Counted from the stretch's first letter, positions 9,159 through 19,205 are shown. The stretch: 64,000 nt of DNA from RGIG8745 sp045576655 (GCA_045576655.1 JAZNGW010000032.1:329177-393176), one strand, 5' to 3'. The notes: generated from the sequence alone by a model not told the origin. Numbers and translations: made by a program.

Positions 9159-11201
9159 CTACTCTTTGTTATCGTTACTGCGATACTCCTCTAAAGTCGT
9201 ACCAAATGTTGTACGAAGTACTTTGAATTCGGTACGTCTATTAAGCGCATTGCATATTTCTTGCTCCTCATCATTATATTTCAAAATGAAATCTTCCGTT
9301 AGAGTATCACCTTCAGACAAGAATTTATGAATTTCCGCAAGTTTCTTTGTCACCACTTTTGGACGCTCTTCACCATATCCTACTGCCACAAGACGCTCTG
9401 AAACAACTCCATGTTCAATCAAATAGTTAACAACCGATTCTGCACGACGCTGAGATAAACGCTGATTGTATGCATCATTACCCCTATAATCACAATGAGA
9501 ACTAAGTTCTATAGTTATATTAGGGTTTTCATTAAGCATCACCACCAACATATCTAATGCATTCGTTGATTCTGGAGTCAAAGATGCTTTATCAAATTCA
9601 TAAAATATATTATCGATAAGCACAGGCACATTGATAGGAGGAAGTGGAAATTGAAGTGTATATTCTTCACTTTCCTCAGAAGGTTCAACTCTCAGTTGTT
9701 GCCTCACATTAAGATATCCCTTACAAGTACCCAAAAACACATAATCTACTCCTGGCTTGATTATTTTTGTAAACGAACCATCGCCCTTTACGCTTAGTTT
9801 TTCATTAGTACCATCATTACCAACCATATAAACAAGTCCTTCTGGAAGTTCGTAACCATCCTTTTCGTATACCCAACCTGTCACAGTCTGTAATATCTCT
9901 GGATATTCAAAACTAAAAATATGCTCCCATCCTTTTCCATCATTGCGACTTGAACAAAAGAACCCACGATTATGAAATCCTTCAAACGTCATTCCAAAAT
10001 CATCGGCCGAAGAATTAAGAGGAAATTGTTGGTTTTCCACAATCCACCCCCTAACACTATCATTTGTGGCCTTTAAAATATCAAGTCCGCCCATACCTGG
10101 ATGTCCATCTGAAGAGAAATATAACTCACCTGTTGGTTTAAAGGTCGGGAACATCTCATCCCCAGAAGTATTTATAGGACGTCCCAAATTTTCTACTCCT
10201 CCAAATCCAGAACTCACTATACGTGTTCGCCAAATATCAAAACCGCCCTCACCTCCTGGCATATCACTTACAAAATATAGCCACTCGCCATCTGGGGAAA
10301 CTGCTGGATGAGCATATGAAGAAAGCGTATCCTTTGAAATTTCACATTTCTTAGGCGAAGACCAAGAAGCGTCAGAACGTGCGGACTCCCATATCTCTGC
10401 ATATCGAGGATAATCAGGGTCAGAACTACAACGTGTGAAATACATTGTTTTGCCATCCGGAGAAAAGCAACAAACACCTTCGTCATAATCCGTATTGATT
10501 TCAGAATCAATTTCTTCAACTTGTTTCCATTTTTTGTCTTCACCCTTTCTGGAAACAAACATATCAGCATATTTAGCACCTGTAATTCCGCTTATTTCAT
10601 CACCTTTCGATTGATTACGCGTTGATGTTATAAAAAGCATATCAGATTCATCACCTAATAACATCGGAGAATAATCTGCCCTACGTGAATTGAACAGCTG
10701 TTCTTTCTTTACTTTATACAAATTAGGAGTCGCCTTCCATTGAGGAGCAAGTTCACAAGAAAGAAGTCCAGAACGTGCAAGTTCATTACCTGGGTCCTTA
10801 TCCAAATATAGACGGAAATTTTCTTCTGCCTGTTTATACTGGCCAGCTTTTAACTGAATACGAGCCAAATGAAATAGCGCAAGACTATCCTGAATCTTAT
10901 ATCGTACTGCATTTTGATATGCGGCCAGTGCTTTCTGCGTATAATTTATGCGTCTATAACATTCCCCCATTTTAAACGCTCGCAAAGCCCGTTTTGGCCT
11001 ATCCTTAGGTGACGTGCGTGAATAAGCCTTTTTGTAATATATCGAAGCCTGATAATACTCACCCAGAGCATAATGTTGCTCGCCTTTATTAAATGCGATA
11101 TTATCATTGCTACATGAAACCATCTGTAAAACGCAAACTACCGAGACAAAAGTCACAATACAATGCGCTATGGTTTTGTATATCAACTTGCAGTACAACA
11201 T
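9159..11201 (-). CDS. OmpA-family lipoprotein with TPR, PD40 propeller and CRD domains (PorE-like)
   Basis: The predicted lipoprotein has its lipobox in LQMVSC. In order it contains TPR-like repeats (about residues 40-130), a PD40/WD40-like propeller with repeated SPDG-type blades (such as SPDGKTMYFTR and SPDGEWLYFVSD, about 170-430), a carboxypeptidase-regulatory-like domain (about 440-520) and a C-terminal OmpA peptidoglycan-binding domain with HCDYRG and LSQRRAESV. This domain order is that of PorE of the P. gingivalis type IX secretion system, which anchors the machine to peptidoglycan. Generic OmpA/PD40 proteins can share it, so the name is an inference. The start could also be the Met 24 bases upstream. 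It follows topB closely. Confidence 0.8.
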   Translation of the reverse strand: MLYCKLIYKTIAHCIVTFVSVVCVLQMVSCSNDNIAFNKGEQHYALGEYYQASIYYKKAYSRTSPKDRPKRALRAFKMGECYRRINYTQKALAAYQNAVRYKIQDSLALFHLARIQLKAGQYKQAEENFRLYLDKDPGNELARSGLLSCELAPQWKATPNLYKVKKEQLFNSRRADYSPMLLGDESDMLFITSTRNQSKGDEISGITGAKYADMFVSRKGEDKKWKQVEEIDSEINTDYDEGVCCFSPDGKTMYFTRCSSDPDYPRYAEIWESARSDASWSSPKKCEISKDTLSSYAHPAVSPDGEWLYFVSDMPGGEGGFDIWRTRIVSSGFGGVENLGRPINTSGDEMFPTFKPTGELYFSSDGHPGMGGLDILKATNDSVRGWIVENQQFPLNSSADDFGMTFEGFHNRGFFCSSRNDGKGWEHIFSFEYPEILQTVTGWVYEKDGYELPEGLVYMVGNDGTNEKLSVKGDGSFTKIIKPGVDYVFLGTCKGYLNVRQQLRVEPSEESEEYTLQFPLPPINVPVLIDNIFYEFDKASLTPESTNALDMLVVMLNENPNITIELSSHCDYRGNDAYNQRLSQRRAESVVNYLIEHGVVSERLVAVGYGEERPKVVTKKLAEIHKFLSEGDTLTEDFILKYNDEEQEICNALNRRTEFKVLRTTFGTTLEEYRSNDNKE

Positions 11202-11229
11202 GTTCGTTATTATTGTTATAATCATATTC

Positions 11230-13296
11230 TCAATCTTCAAATAAACGTCGGAATGTACATCCTTCTTTCCAACGCGAACATCCATAAGCAGAACGTCCCT
11301 TTATTATACGCCCTTCATGACAGACGGGGCATGGCAATCCGACCCATTCATCGGCCATATCAACGTTATCAACATCTGCCGAAGAGCCTGTCTTCTTTTT
11401 AACCGAACGAGGTTGAAAACCTGCGACCTTCCGTGATTCATCACACACTTTTTTATCAGCGGTTTTCTTTTTAGTTATTTTCTTCTTTAAATCTTCTTCA
11501 GTCGTAATAGTTACATGCCGATTTGACTTATCTTGACGAACTGCATATATTATATCTGCAACCATATGCTTTAACTCTTCAAGAAATTGCTTTGCATCAT
11601 ATTTACGCTTTTCTATCTCTCGTAATTTCTTCTCCCAAACCCCAGTAAGTTCCGCACTTTTTAATAAATCTTCATGTATAAGTTCTATAAGTTCCACCCC
11701 TGTTGGTGTGGCTATCAAATTTTTGCGTTCCTTACGAATATACCGGCGTTTAAAAAGTGTTTCAATTATAGCAGCACGAGTTGATGGTCTTCCTATGCCA
11801 TTTTCTTTAAGCGCATCGCGCAATTCCTCATCATCAACAAGTTTTCCGGCTGTTTCCATAGCACGTAAAAGCGTCGCTTCCGTATAAGGTTTTGGTGGTT
11901 GTGTCCATTTCTCCTGCAACAATGGTTCATGCATACCCGACTCACCAACCTCAAAATGGGGCAACACACTTTCTGCATCACCATCCATTTGTACTGTTGC
12001 ATGCGTAACATCGTTGCCATATATAACCTTCCATCCTAATTCTGTAATTTGTTTACCCGTTGTCTTAAAGTTCACATCGTCAACCACTCCTAAAACTGTA
12101 GTAGTCAGAAATTTGCATTCTGGATAAAATACAGCAATGAATGCTCGTGTTACTAAGTCGTAAACATTACGTTCCAAATCCGTAAGATTCTGGACAGGAA
12201 TACCTGTCGGAATTATAGCATGGTGATCCGTCACTTTTGACGAATCAAAGACCTTTTTACTTTTAATAAGTTTCTTTCCATGAAGCGGATTTGTATATGA
12301 TTCATATCCTCTTATTCCCCTAAGTATATTGGGACATTTAGAATAAATATCATCACTTAAAAATGTTGTATCTACACGAGGATATGTTGTATACTTTTTT
12401 TCATATAGCGACTGTATCAGCTGTAATGTTAAATCCGCAGAATATCCAAATTTTTTGTTACAATCGACTTGCAAAGACGTCAAATCATAAAGTCGAGGAG
12501 GTGCTTCTGTCCCCTTTTTTGCAGACACATCAGTAATAGTGAAAGGCCTTTCTTTCACTTTTGCAAGAAACTCTTCTCCAGAGTTTTTTGAAGCAAACTT
12601 TCCTTTTGTTGATAAAAAAGTGGCACCTCTATAATTTGTAGAAAGAACCCAATACTCTTCAGGAATAAAACTTTCTATTTCTTTCTGACGACGAACAATA
12701 AGAGCCAATGTCGGTGTTTGTACACGTCCAATAGATAGAACTTGCTTATTCTGTCCATATTTGAGTGTATACAAACGCGTCGCATTTATTCCAAGAGTCC
12801 AATCACCTATGGCTCTACTCAAACCTGCCTCATAAAGCGACTGATAATCCGATTGGTCCTTCAAAGAATTGAAACCTTCACGGATTGCTTCTTCTGTAAG
12901 AGATGAAATCCACAAACGCTTAACGGGACATTTAATTTGCGCTTTTTGCATCACCCATCGCTGTATCAACTCTCCTTCTTGTCCAGCATCACCACAATTA
13001 ATTATTTCATCAGCAGACTGCATGAGTTTTTCAATTACAGCAAATTGCTTTTTCACCCCATCATCCTCTTTTAATTTAATACCATAGCGTGAAGGTATCA
13101 TCGGCAAATCCCATAAATCCCATCGCTTCCAACGAGGAGTATATTCATGAGGTTCTTTCAATTCACACAAGTGGCCAAAGGTCCAAGTCACCTGATAGCC
13201 ATTGCCTTCCAAAAAACCTTGACACATCCGTGTAGCCCCCAAAACAGCGGCAATATCTTTCGCAACACTAGGTTTCTCTGCAATACAAACAATCAT
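11230..13296 (-). CDS. topB: DNA topoisomerase III
   Basis: Type IA topoisomerase that relaxes and decatenates DNA. The 688 residues start with the TOPRIM segment MIVCIAEKPSVAKDIAAVLG. They contain the gate motif GRVQTPTLALIV and the active-site Tyr region TTYPRVDT. Near the C-terminus is a zinc-ribbon-like segment with the cysteines of PCPVCHEGRIIKG and YGCSRWKEGC. This length and domain set fit the chromosomal TopB of Bacteroidales. It starts 28 bp after pfkA in the same run of genes. Confidence 0.95.
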   Translation of the reverse strand: MIVCIAEKPSVAKDIAAVLGATRMCQGFLEGNGYQVTWTFGHLCELKEPHEYTPRWKRWDLWDLPMIPSRYGIKLKEDDGVKKQFAVIEKLMQSADEIINCGDAGQEGELIQRWVMQKAQIKCPVKRLWISSLTEEAIREGFNSLKDQSDYQSLYEAGLSRAIGDWTLGINATRLYTLKYGQNKQVLSIGRVQTPTLALIVRRQKEIESFIPEEYWVLSTNYRGATFLSTKGKFASKNSGEEFLAKVKERPFTITDVSAKKGTEAPPRLYDLTSLQVDCNKKFGYSADLTLQLIQSLYEKKYTTYPRVDTTFLSDDIYSKCPNILRGIRGYESYTNPLHGKKLIKSKKVFDSSKVTDHHAIIPTGIPVQNLTDLERNVYDLVTRAFIAVFYPECKFLTTTVLGVVDDVNFKTTGKQITELGWKVIYGNDVTHATVQMDGDAESVLPHFEVGESGMHEPLLQEKWTQPPKPYTEATLLRAMETAGKLVDDEELRDALKENGIGRPSTRAAIIETLFKRRYIRKERKNLIATPTGVELIELIHEDLLKSAELTGVWEKKLREIEKRKYDAKQFLEELKHMVADIIYAVRQDKSNRHVTITTEEDLKKKITKKKTADKKVCDESRKVAGFQPRSVKKKTGSSADVDNVDMADEWVGLPCPVCHEGRIIKGRSAYGCSRWKEGCTFRRLFED

Positions 13297-13324
13297 CTCA
13301 AATCATTATTTGGGAAACAACTGA

Positions 13325-14305
13325 TTAGATAGAAATATTATGCAATATATCCATAAGATTATGGTCTATCTTTCGCGTTTCCTTTATTGCTCGTGAAAAT
13401 GGCACATATACTATTTCATCGTTATCAATACCAATCATAACATTGCGCAGTCCTTTCATAAGCGCCTCAATACTAGCAGCCCCCATACGGCTCGCAATGA
13501 TTCTGTCATGAGCAGTAGGCTGCCCACCCCGTTGCAGATGTCCTAACAATGATATTTTAACATCAAGATTAGGGCAACGATTTTTCACAATTTCCGCATA
13601 ATGCATTGCTACATTCTCCCCCTCATTACTTGCAACAAGGACAATACTACTCCCCTTGCTTTTGCGCACTCCATTAAGGACCAAACGATTAAGCTGTTCC
13701 TCTTCGATTGCCACAGATGGTATTATAGCTTCTTCACATCCTGCAGCAATAGCTCCATTTAACGCCAAAAAGCCAGCATCATCACCCATAACTTCTATAA
13801 AAAATAAACGCTCATGTGATGTTGCAGTATCACGTATTTTATCTACCGTTTGTACTATCGTGTTAAGCGCAGTATCATATCCAATAGTCGTATCTGTACC
13901 ACACAAATTGTTATCAATAGTTGCGGGAATACCTATACATGGCACGTCATATTCTTGAGCAAAAATTCGTGCACCAGTAAGCGTTCCGTCGCCTCCTATA
14001 ACAACAAGTGCATCAATACTTTCTTTTTGCATATTCTCATATGCTTTTTCACGCCCTTCCGATGTAAGAAAGTCCTTGCTTGGAGATGACTTTAAAATAG
14101 TACCTCCTTGCTGAATAATATTGCTCACATTTTGAGTCTTAAATTCAACAATTTCACCTTCAATTAGTCCTTTATATCCTCTATATATAGCTTTGACACA
14201 CAAATTATTATAAATTGCAGAGCGAGTAACCGCCCGAATTGCACTATTCATACCAGGAGCATCATTTCCTGATGTTACAATTCCTATACACTTAATTTCT
14301 GACAT
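13325..14305 (-). CDS. pfkA: 6-phosphofructokinase, divergent copy 1
   Basis: PfkA phosphorylates fructose 6-phosphate to the 1,6-bisphosphate in glycolysis. Length (326) and overall sequence fit the family, and GGDGTLTG and LGHLQRGGQPTAHDR are intact. Several normally invariant positions differ: TSGGD reads TSGND, PGTIDND reads PATIDNN, and MGR in the sugar-phosphate site reads MGD. The first Asp of TIDND, the catalytic base, is kept. The enzyme may therefore be altered in ATP or sugar binding, or be regulatory. A second copy lies at 33122-34099 with different changes. It is 35 bp after ispH. Confidence 0.9.
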   Translation of the reverse strand: MSEIKCIGIVTSGNDAPGMNSAIRAVTRSAIYNNLCVKAIYRGYKGLIEGEIVEFKTQNVSNIIQQGGTILKSSPSKDFLTSEGREKAYENMQKESIDALVVIGGDGTLTGARIFAQEYDVPCIGIPATIDNNLCGTDTTIGYDTALNTIVQTVDKIRDTATSHERLFFIEVMGDDAGFLALNGAIAAGCEEAIIPSVAIEEEQLNRLVLNGVRKSKGSSIVLVASNEGENVAMHYAEIVKNRCPNLDVKISLLGHLQRGGQPTAHDRIIASRMGAASIEALMKGLRNVMIGIDNDEIVYVPFSRAIKETRKIDHNLMDILHNISI

Positions 14306-14340
14306 ATAATTATCTCTTTATATATAACATTATTGCAACC

Positions 14341-15204
14341 TTATTTATAATGCTTCATTATAGCATCGCGACATTCTTCCATAAGCCACTTAGGTGTAGA
14401 AGTTGCCCCACATACACCAATCGTAGAAACACCTTCCAACCATTCATAATCAATCTCCTCCGGGTCATCAATGATGTAAGTTCTTATATTAACAGAACGG
14501 CACTCATTATACAAAACCTTCCCATTTGAACTTTTCTTACCACATACAAAGAGTACGACATCATGCTTTTCCGCAAAATCTCGAATATTCGATATCCGAT
14601 TTGCAACTTGCCTGCATATTGTATCATAATAAAAGAATGAAGCTGAAGGAGATATATGTTCTTTAATGTAATTAACAATCTCATTGAAACCTTCAAGTGA
14701 CATTGTTGTTTGAGAATACAAACGTATAGAACGTGAAAAATCCAACAACTTAGCATCATCAAGACATTCAATTACAATAGCATTGCCATTAGTCTGTCCA
14801 ACTAATCCCACAACCTCTGCATGTCCATTTTTTCCATATATGACAATCTGCTGAGTATGAGACATGTCAGCATCATAATCTCTCTTGATTTTTTTTTGCA
14901 AATTGAGTACAACAGGACAAGTTGCATCTATCAAATGAATATTACGCAGGTTTGCCAATTTGTAAGTTGAAGGCGGTTCACCATGAGCGCGCAACAACAT
15001 CTTCACGTCCGATAATTGATTTAATGCATCGTGCCCAACAGTAATAAGCCCCATTTTGCGCAATCGTTCGCATTCTTTACCATTATGCACTATATCGCCT
15101 AAACAATAGAGATTCTCCGCGGTAGAAAGTTCTTCTTCCGCTTTACTTATTGCTGTAGTCACGCCAAAACAAAAACCAGATCCTTTATCAATCTCTATCT
15201 CCAT
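14341..15204 (-). CDS. ispH: 4-hydroxy-3-methylbut-2-enyl diphosphate reductase
   Basis: IspH (LytB) is an Fe-S enzyme that makes IPP and DMAPP in the last step of the MEP isoprenoid pathway. The 287 residues contain the three cluster cysteines in GSGFCFGVTTA, DATCPVV and VCGATSTPKW, plus the conserved GHAEVVG motif. It starts 25 bp after cmk. The porQ-cmk-ispH neighbourhood recurs in Bacteroidales, including P. gingivalis. Confidence 0.96.
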   Translation of the reverse strand: MEIEIDKGSGFCFGVTTAISKAEEELSTAENLYCLGDIVHNGKECERLRKMGLITVGHDALNQLSDVKMLLRAHGEPPSTYKLANLRNIHLIDATCPVVLNLQKKIKRDYDADMSHTQQIVIYGKNGHAEVVGLVGQTNGNAIVIECLDDAKLLDFSRSIRLYSQTTMSLEGFNEIVNYIKEHISPSASFFYYDTICRQVANRISNIRDFAEKHDVVLFVCGKKSSNGKVLYNECRSVNIRTYIIDDPEEIDYEWLEGVSTIGVCGATSTPKWLMEECRDAIMKHYK

Positions 15205-15229
15205 CCCATTTATTTGGAGGTTTACATCT

Positions 15230-15922
15230 TTACTTATTCACTATTTCATTAAAGCGTTGCATTAGCCACTCATCTTGTTCTTCCCTTGTCATATTTCCAT
15301 TGTCAAGCAATAGGGCATCATCAGCTTTGCGCAACGGACTGACTTTTCTATTTTGGTCAATTTCATCTCGCTCTTTAACATTGCGAAGTATCTCATCATA
15401 GTCAACATGACTTTCACCTTTGGCCAACAATTCATCATAACGTCGTTTAGCTCTAACTTCAGCAGAAGCTGTCACAAATACTTTCATCTCTGCATCAGGA
15501 AACACTGTTGTTCCAATGTCACGTCCGTCCATCACTATTCCTTTTTCATTTCCTAATATTTGCTGTTGAAGAGTCAACGCCTCACGAACAAAAGGAATGG
15601 CTGCTATAAGACTTACAAAACGAGATACTTCCATCTGACGTATTTCCTCCTCCACCACTTCTCCATTAAGACACGTTAGAGGGCGTTGGGTCTCAGCATC
15701 AAGCTTAAAAGATATTACAATATCATCCATCTTTTTCAACAAATCACTTTGTCGTATTCCTGCATCCGTAAATAAGCCATTACGAAGAGCATAAAGAGTC
15801 ACAGCTCGGTACATTGCCCCACTATCAATATAAATATATCCGATTTTGCGAGCCAATTCTTTTGCCATAGTACTTTTTCCACACGAAGAAAATCCATCAA
15901 TGGCTATCGTAATCTTTTTCAT
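15230..15922 (-). CDS. cmk: (d)CMP kinase
   Basis: Phosphorylates CMP and dCMP in pyrimidine salvage and nucleotide recycling. The 230-residue protein begins with the P-loop GFSSCGKSTMAKELA. It has the CMP-site region DSGAMYRAVTLYAL and the lid DGRDIGTTVFPDAEMKVF, with RAKRRYDE following. The length is normal. It lies between porQ and ispH with gaps of 25 bp on each side. Confidence 0.96.
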   Translation of the reverse strand: MKKITIAIDGFSSCGKSTMAKELARKIGYIYIDSGAMYRAVTLYALRNGLFTDAGIRQSDLLKKMDDIVISFKLDAETQRPLTCLNGEVVEEEIRQMEVSRFVSLIAAIPFVREALTLQQQILGNEKGIVMDGRDIGTTVFPDAEMKVFVTASAEVRAKRRYDELLAKGESHVDYDEILRNVKERDEIDQNRKVSPLRKADDALLLDNGNMTREEQDEWLMQRFNEIVNK

Positions 15923-15947
15923 ATTTTAAATGATATAATTGTTAATA

Positions 15948-16925
15948 TCAAAAATTATAAGAGGCATTCACTATAAGAGAAGACGCACCCACATGATATT
16001 TCCCATACGCTAGACCTATCTTAAACTTCTTAATCGCCAAACCGCCACCAAACGAGAAACCAGCCCAATGACTGCTATCTAAAATTTCCATTTCATTAGC
16101 ACGGCGGAAATTATATCCTACAGCAATCCAGGTTGCTGACGACGGAAATATATCTGCACCAATGGATAAATGATTAAAGAAACGCTTAGTAAAATTCTGC
16201 TTTTTACCAGTAATTTCATAATAGAAGTCTTCACTCCAATGAGTTAAATCAGATAGAGTGAAAGACAATCTTATTGGTGCGTTATTAAGTTCCTTACTAA
16301 ATCCCAAAACAAGATTAAATGGTAAATCTTCACGTTTCTCATGAAGAGCATCAATCTGTCCGCCCAAATTTTGAGCCACCAAACCTATAGACACTCCTTT
16401 TTCTTCATCATAATAACTTAAACCGAGATCAACAGCCAATGCCACAGATGAATAAACGCCATAATTAGACAATAAAACCTTTCCTACAACTCCACCACTC
16501 CATTTATTGTTGAATAGATAACTGTAACCTCCCTGCAAAGCAATATCACTAGCAGAAAAATCTCCAATTTCAATGAAATCTTCTGTTGTCTCTTCCATCG
16601 AACCATAATTGAGAACCTGAGCTCCTACTGCCCACGCTCCTCGCTCACCACTTAATTTTCCGAAAGTTGCACTTAACTTGTTTGTCCCAGATATATATGA
16701 CATATAATTAAAGTTAAGAACTGTAGTCGAGATATTTGAAAGCAACGCAGGATTCGTATAAATAAGAGTGACATCATCCTCTATTATGGACACATTATCC
16801 CCACCCAAAGCCGCAGAATGTGTTGATACAGGTATCTTAAGAAATTCATAACCACAACTTCCTTCTTGAGCAAAAACATGCAACATTTCAACAAAGAAGC
16901 ATAATATGAAAAGACATTTTTTCAT
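15948..16925 (-). CDS. porQ: Type IX secretion system protein PorQ
   Basis: PorQ is an outer-membrane beta-barrel of the PorV family, linked in P. gingivalis to the type IX secretion attachment complex. The 325-residue protein has a cleavable signal peptide ending at VFAQ. The first mature segment (VSTHSAALGGDNVSIIEDD) is typical of the family. It continues as alternating beta-strand segments to a C-terminal Phe (NASYNF). Its place directly before cmk and ispH is conserved in the order. It suggests the organism secretes proteins through T9SS, but no other unambiguous T9SS gene is in the window except the PorE-like one. Confidence 0.88.
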   Translation of the reverse strand: MKKCLFILCFFVEMLHVFAQEGSCGYEFLKIPVSTHSAALGGDNVSIIEDDVTLIYTNPALLSNISTTVLNFNYMSYISGTNKLSATFGKLSGERGAWAVGAQVLNYGSMEETTEDFIEIGDFSASDIALQGGYSYLFNNKWSGGVVGKVLLSNYGVYSSVALAVDLGLSYYDEEKGVSIGLVAQNLGGQIDALHEKREDLPFNLVLGFSKELNNAPIRLSFTLSDLTHWSEDFYYEITGKKQNFTKRFFNHLSIGADIFPSSATWIAVGYNFRRANEMEILDSSHWAGFSFGGGLAIKKFKIGLAYGKYHVGASSLIVNASYNF

Positions 16926-16936
16926 GTTTTCTATAT

Positions 16937-18052
16937 TTATTTCGAATTATTGACCCTTAGCTCTGAATAATATGCATCCAAAAGCTTTTTAGCAGCCACA
17001 AAAGAAGTGATTTGTCCACCTAAAACTTTATCTGACATTTCTGACAGCATTGACTGAACTGTTGTATTATAATAGAAATTATTGCGTAGATTCTCATTAA
17101 CACTTTCATACATCCAATATTTCGACTGCTCATTGCGCCTATACTGAAAAAAACCATTTGCCTTTACTTTATCAATATAGTCAAAGATCATACTCAAAAC
17201 TCCATCTATACCCAATCCATAAAAGCCAGAATAGCATCGGACTTGGGGTAAAATTCCACTTTCCGGCATTGGAAACAGATGAAGCGCATTGCGGTAATGC
17301 GAGGCTGCAAGATTTGCTTTTTCAACATTATCACCATCAGCCTTATTAATAACAATACCATCAGCAATCTCCATTATACCTCGCTTAATCCCCTGAAGTT
17401 CATCTCCTGTACCAGCCAACTGTATGAGTAGGAAATAATCAACCATAGAATGACAAGCGGTTTCACTCTGCCCAACACCTACAGTTTCCACTATAATATT
17501 ATTATATCCTGCAGCTTCACAAAGTATTATACTTTCACGTGTTTTGCGTGCAACGCCTCCAAGTGAGCCAGCTGAAGGACTAGGACGAATAAAAGAATTA
17601 GGATGGACTGAAAGTTTCTCCATTCGCGTTTTATCGCCCAAAATACTACCTTTGGTCTTTTCCGAACTTGGGTCAATGGCCAGTACAGCCAATTTTCCTC
17701 CATAGTTTTCAAGCAAATGTACGCCAAAAGAGTCTATTGATGTACTTTTTCCTGCCCCAGGAACACCACTTATTCCAATGCGAACAGAATTACCAGAATA
17801 AGGAAGGCATTTCTCTATAACATCCTGAGCTATAACTTGATGTTCAGGCAATACACTTTCAACAAGAGTGACAGCTTGACTCAACATAGAAATATCTCCC
17901 TTAAGAATACCCTCAACATATTCATTCACAGAGAATAATCGTGTACGTTTTTTCCTAAAGGACTTCAAGTAAGGATTAACTATTGAAGGTTGTTCCACTC
18001 CTTGATTAACAGTTAACCCTTTATACTCTATACTATTTTCTGGATGTTCCAT
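16937..18052 (-). CDS. meaB: Methylmalonyl-CoA mutase-associated GTPase MeaB
   Basis: G3E-family GTPase that loads and protects adenosylcobalamin on methylmalonyl-CoA mutase, an enzyme of the succinate-propionate pathway. The 371 residues show the Walker A motif GVPGAGKSTSIDSFG, the switch region with LAIDPSS, the ETVGVGQSE motif and the base-recognition motif NKADGDN. It starts 6 bp after the DUF1573 gene. It fits functionally with the B12 uptake and synthesis genes elsewhere in the window, although the mutase itself is not present. Confidence 0.93.
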   Translation of the reverse strand: MEHPENSIEYKGLTVNQGVEQPSIVNPYLKSFRKKRTRLFSVNEYVEGILKGDISMLSQAVTLVESVLPEHQVIAQDVIEKCLPYSGNSVRIGISGVPGAGKSTSIDSFGVHLLENYGGKLAVLAIDPSSEKTKGSILGDKTRMEKLSVHPNSFIRPSPSAGSLGGVARKTRESIILCEAAGYNNIIVETVGVGQSETACHSMVDYFLLIQLAGTGDELQGIKRGIMEIADGIVINKADGDNVEKANLAASHYRNALHLFPMPESGILPQVRCYSGFYGLGIDGVLSMIFDYIDKVKANGFFQYRRNEQSKYWMYESVNENLRNNFYYNTTVQSMLSEMSDKVLGGQITSFVAAKKLLDAYYSELRVNNSK

Positions 18053-18058
18053 ATATAT

Positions 18059-19123
18059 TTATTTTTCAAACTTTACCGTAATCGTTTCTTTCTGACAATC
18101 AGGATCGTTTGTAATAATCAACACACGAGGTTGAGCGCTATATTGTCGTAAATACTTAGCCTGAAGAGTAACCTTCAATTTCATTGATTCATCAGGAGAC
18201 AGCAAACGAGCAGGCAGGCTAACGGTCAGTGCTTGATTATAAACCGATATATACTCAATATTTAACACCCCAGTCCCTTCATTCTTTAAAATCACCTCCC
18301 CCTTTAATTTTGACTTGCGCCCCAGTTTACCCATATCAATAACATTCGAAGAGACATGCAACTTCGGTTTAAGTATATTATCAGAAGAATCAACAACCTC
18401 AGGCAACAAGACTGAGGTAACATTGATTTCATTACCATCTCCAACTTTATCCCCCGAATAGCGAGCCAAATATATGTTTGATTGATTAATACCTATATTT
18501 GACATTTTATTTGTATTTAGTTTTAAACTAATAACGCCACGTCTTCCCCGCCCTAACATTGCAGGAAAACATTCAGCTGTAATATATGAAGGCAAATGCA
18601 TTAAACGTGGAGTATAAACTTCATCACTATTATTAAGTATTTCAAACGACACTATGGCACTATCACCTTTATGCACATCTGGAAATTCAACATTATTAGA
18701 ACTCAACATAATATCGCCAATCTGATGAGGAAATAAATTCTTCGCCTCTTCATTCATACTATGCAAAACAACACCTTTCAGGCGAATGCGTACAGGTTTT
18801 TCACCAGCATTAGTACATACATTTACGATCCTATCGAAATGTCCCAATAACTGCGCATCATACGTAACAAAAATCTCGCCTCTTTCGCCTTTTTTAAGAA
18901 CATCCTTTGTCCATTTCACATCTACACACCCACATCCAGCATCAACATCCTTAACAACAAGTGCCTCACGCTCTTTATTTGTAAATTTATACACAGCAGT
19001 AATAGGACGACGCCAAAGTGTAGCGCCAACATTTACAACTGTTTTTTCGAATGATATTTTTTGAGCTAATGACATTTGCGTGATAACCCACATCAAAAAC
19101 ACAAACAATACTTTACCTCTCAT
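18059..19123 (-). CDS. DUF1573 domain protein, exported
   Basis: Exported protein with repeated DUF1573 (ASPM/SPD-2/Hydin-like) beta-sandwich domains; function unknown. I chose the start MRGKVLFVFLMWVITQMSLA, which gives a clean signal peptide ending at SLAQ. The first domain (about residues 25-120) holds the signature DVDAGCGCVDVKWTKD, and a second related domain lies near the C-terminus (NVIDMGKLGRKSKLKGEV). It is the first gene of the nine-gene run down to 6.8 kb, with a promoter box about 75 bp upstream. Confidence 0.85.
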   Translation of the reverse strand: MRGKVLFVFLMWVITQMSLAQKISFEKTVVNVGATLWRRPITAVYKFTNKEREALVVKDVDAGCGCVDVKWTKDVLKKGERGEIFVTYDAQLLGHFDRIVNVCTNAGEKPVRIRLKGVVLHSMNEEAKNLFPHQIGDIMLSSNNVEFPDVHKGDSAIVSFEILNNSDEVYTPRLMHLPSYITAECFPAMLGRGRRGVISLKLNTNKMSNIGINQSNIYLARYSGDKVGDGNEINVTSVLLPEVVDSSDNILKPKLHVSSNVIDMGKLGRKSKLKGEVILKNEGTGVLNIEYISVYNQALTVSLPARLLSPDESMKLKVTLQAKYLRQYSAQPRVLIITNDPDCQKETITVKFEK

Positions 19124-19197
19124 ATATCTTACAAACGTAAAAAAACAAATCCATATTATATGCATACGATCAAAGAACGCACTACATATTACAATTA

Positions 19198-19205
19198 CAA
19201 AGATA
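19198..19205 (-). promoter_or_regulatory. -7 promoter box for the DUF1573-to-tamL gene run
   Basis: TATCTTTG on the minus strand, 75 bp before the DUF1573 gene. No -33 TTG at the right spacing is evident. All genes from here to tamL have gaps of 35 bp or less, so this may serve the whole run. Confidence 0.5.
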
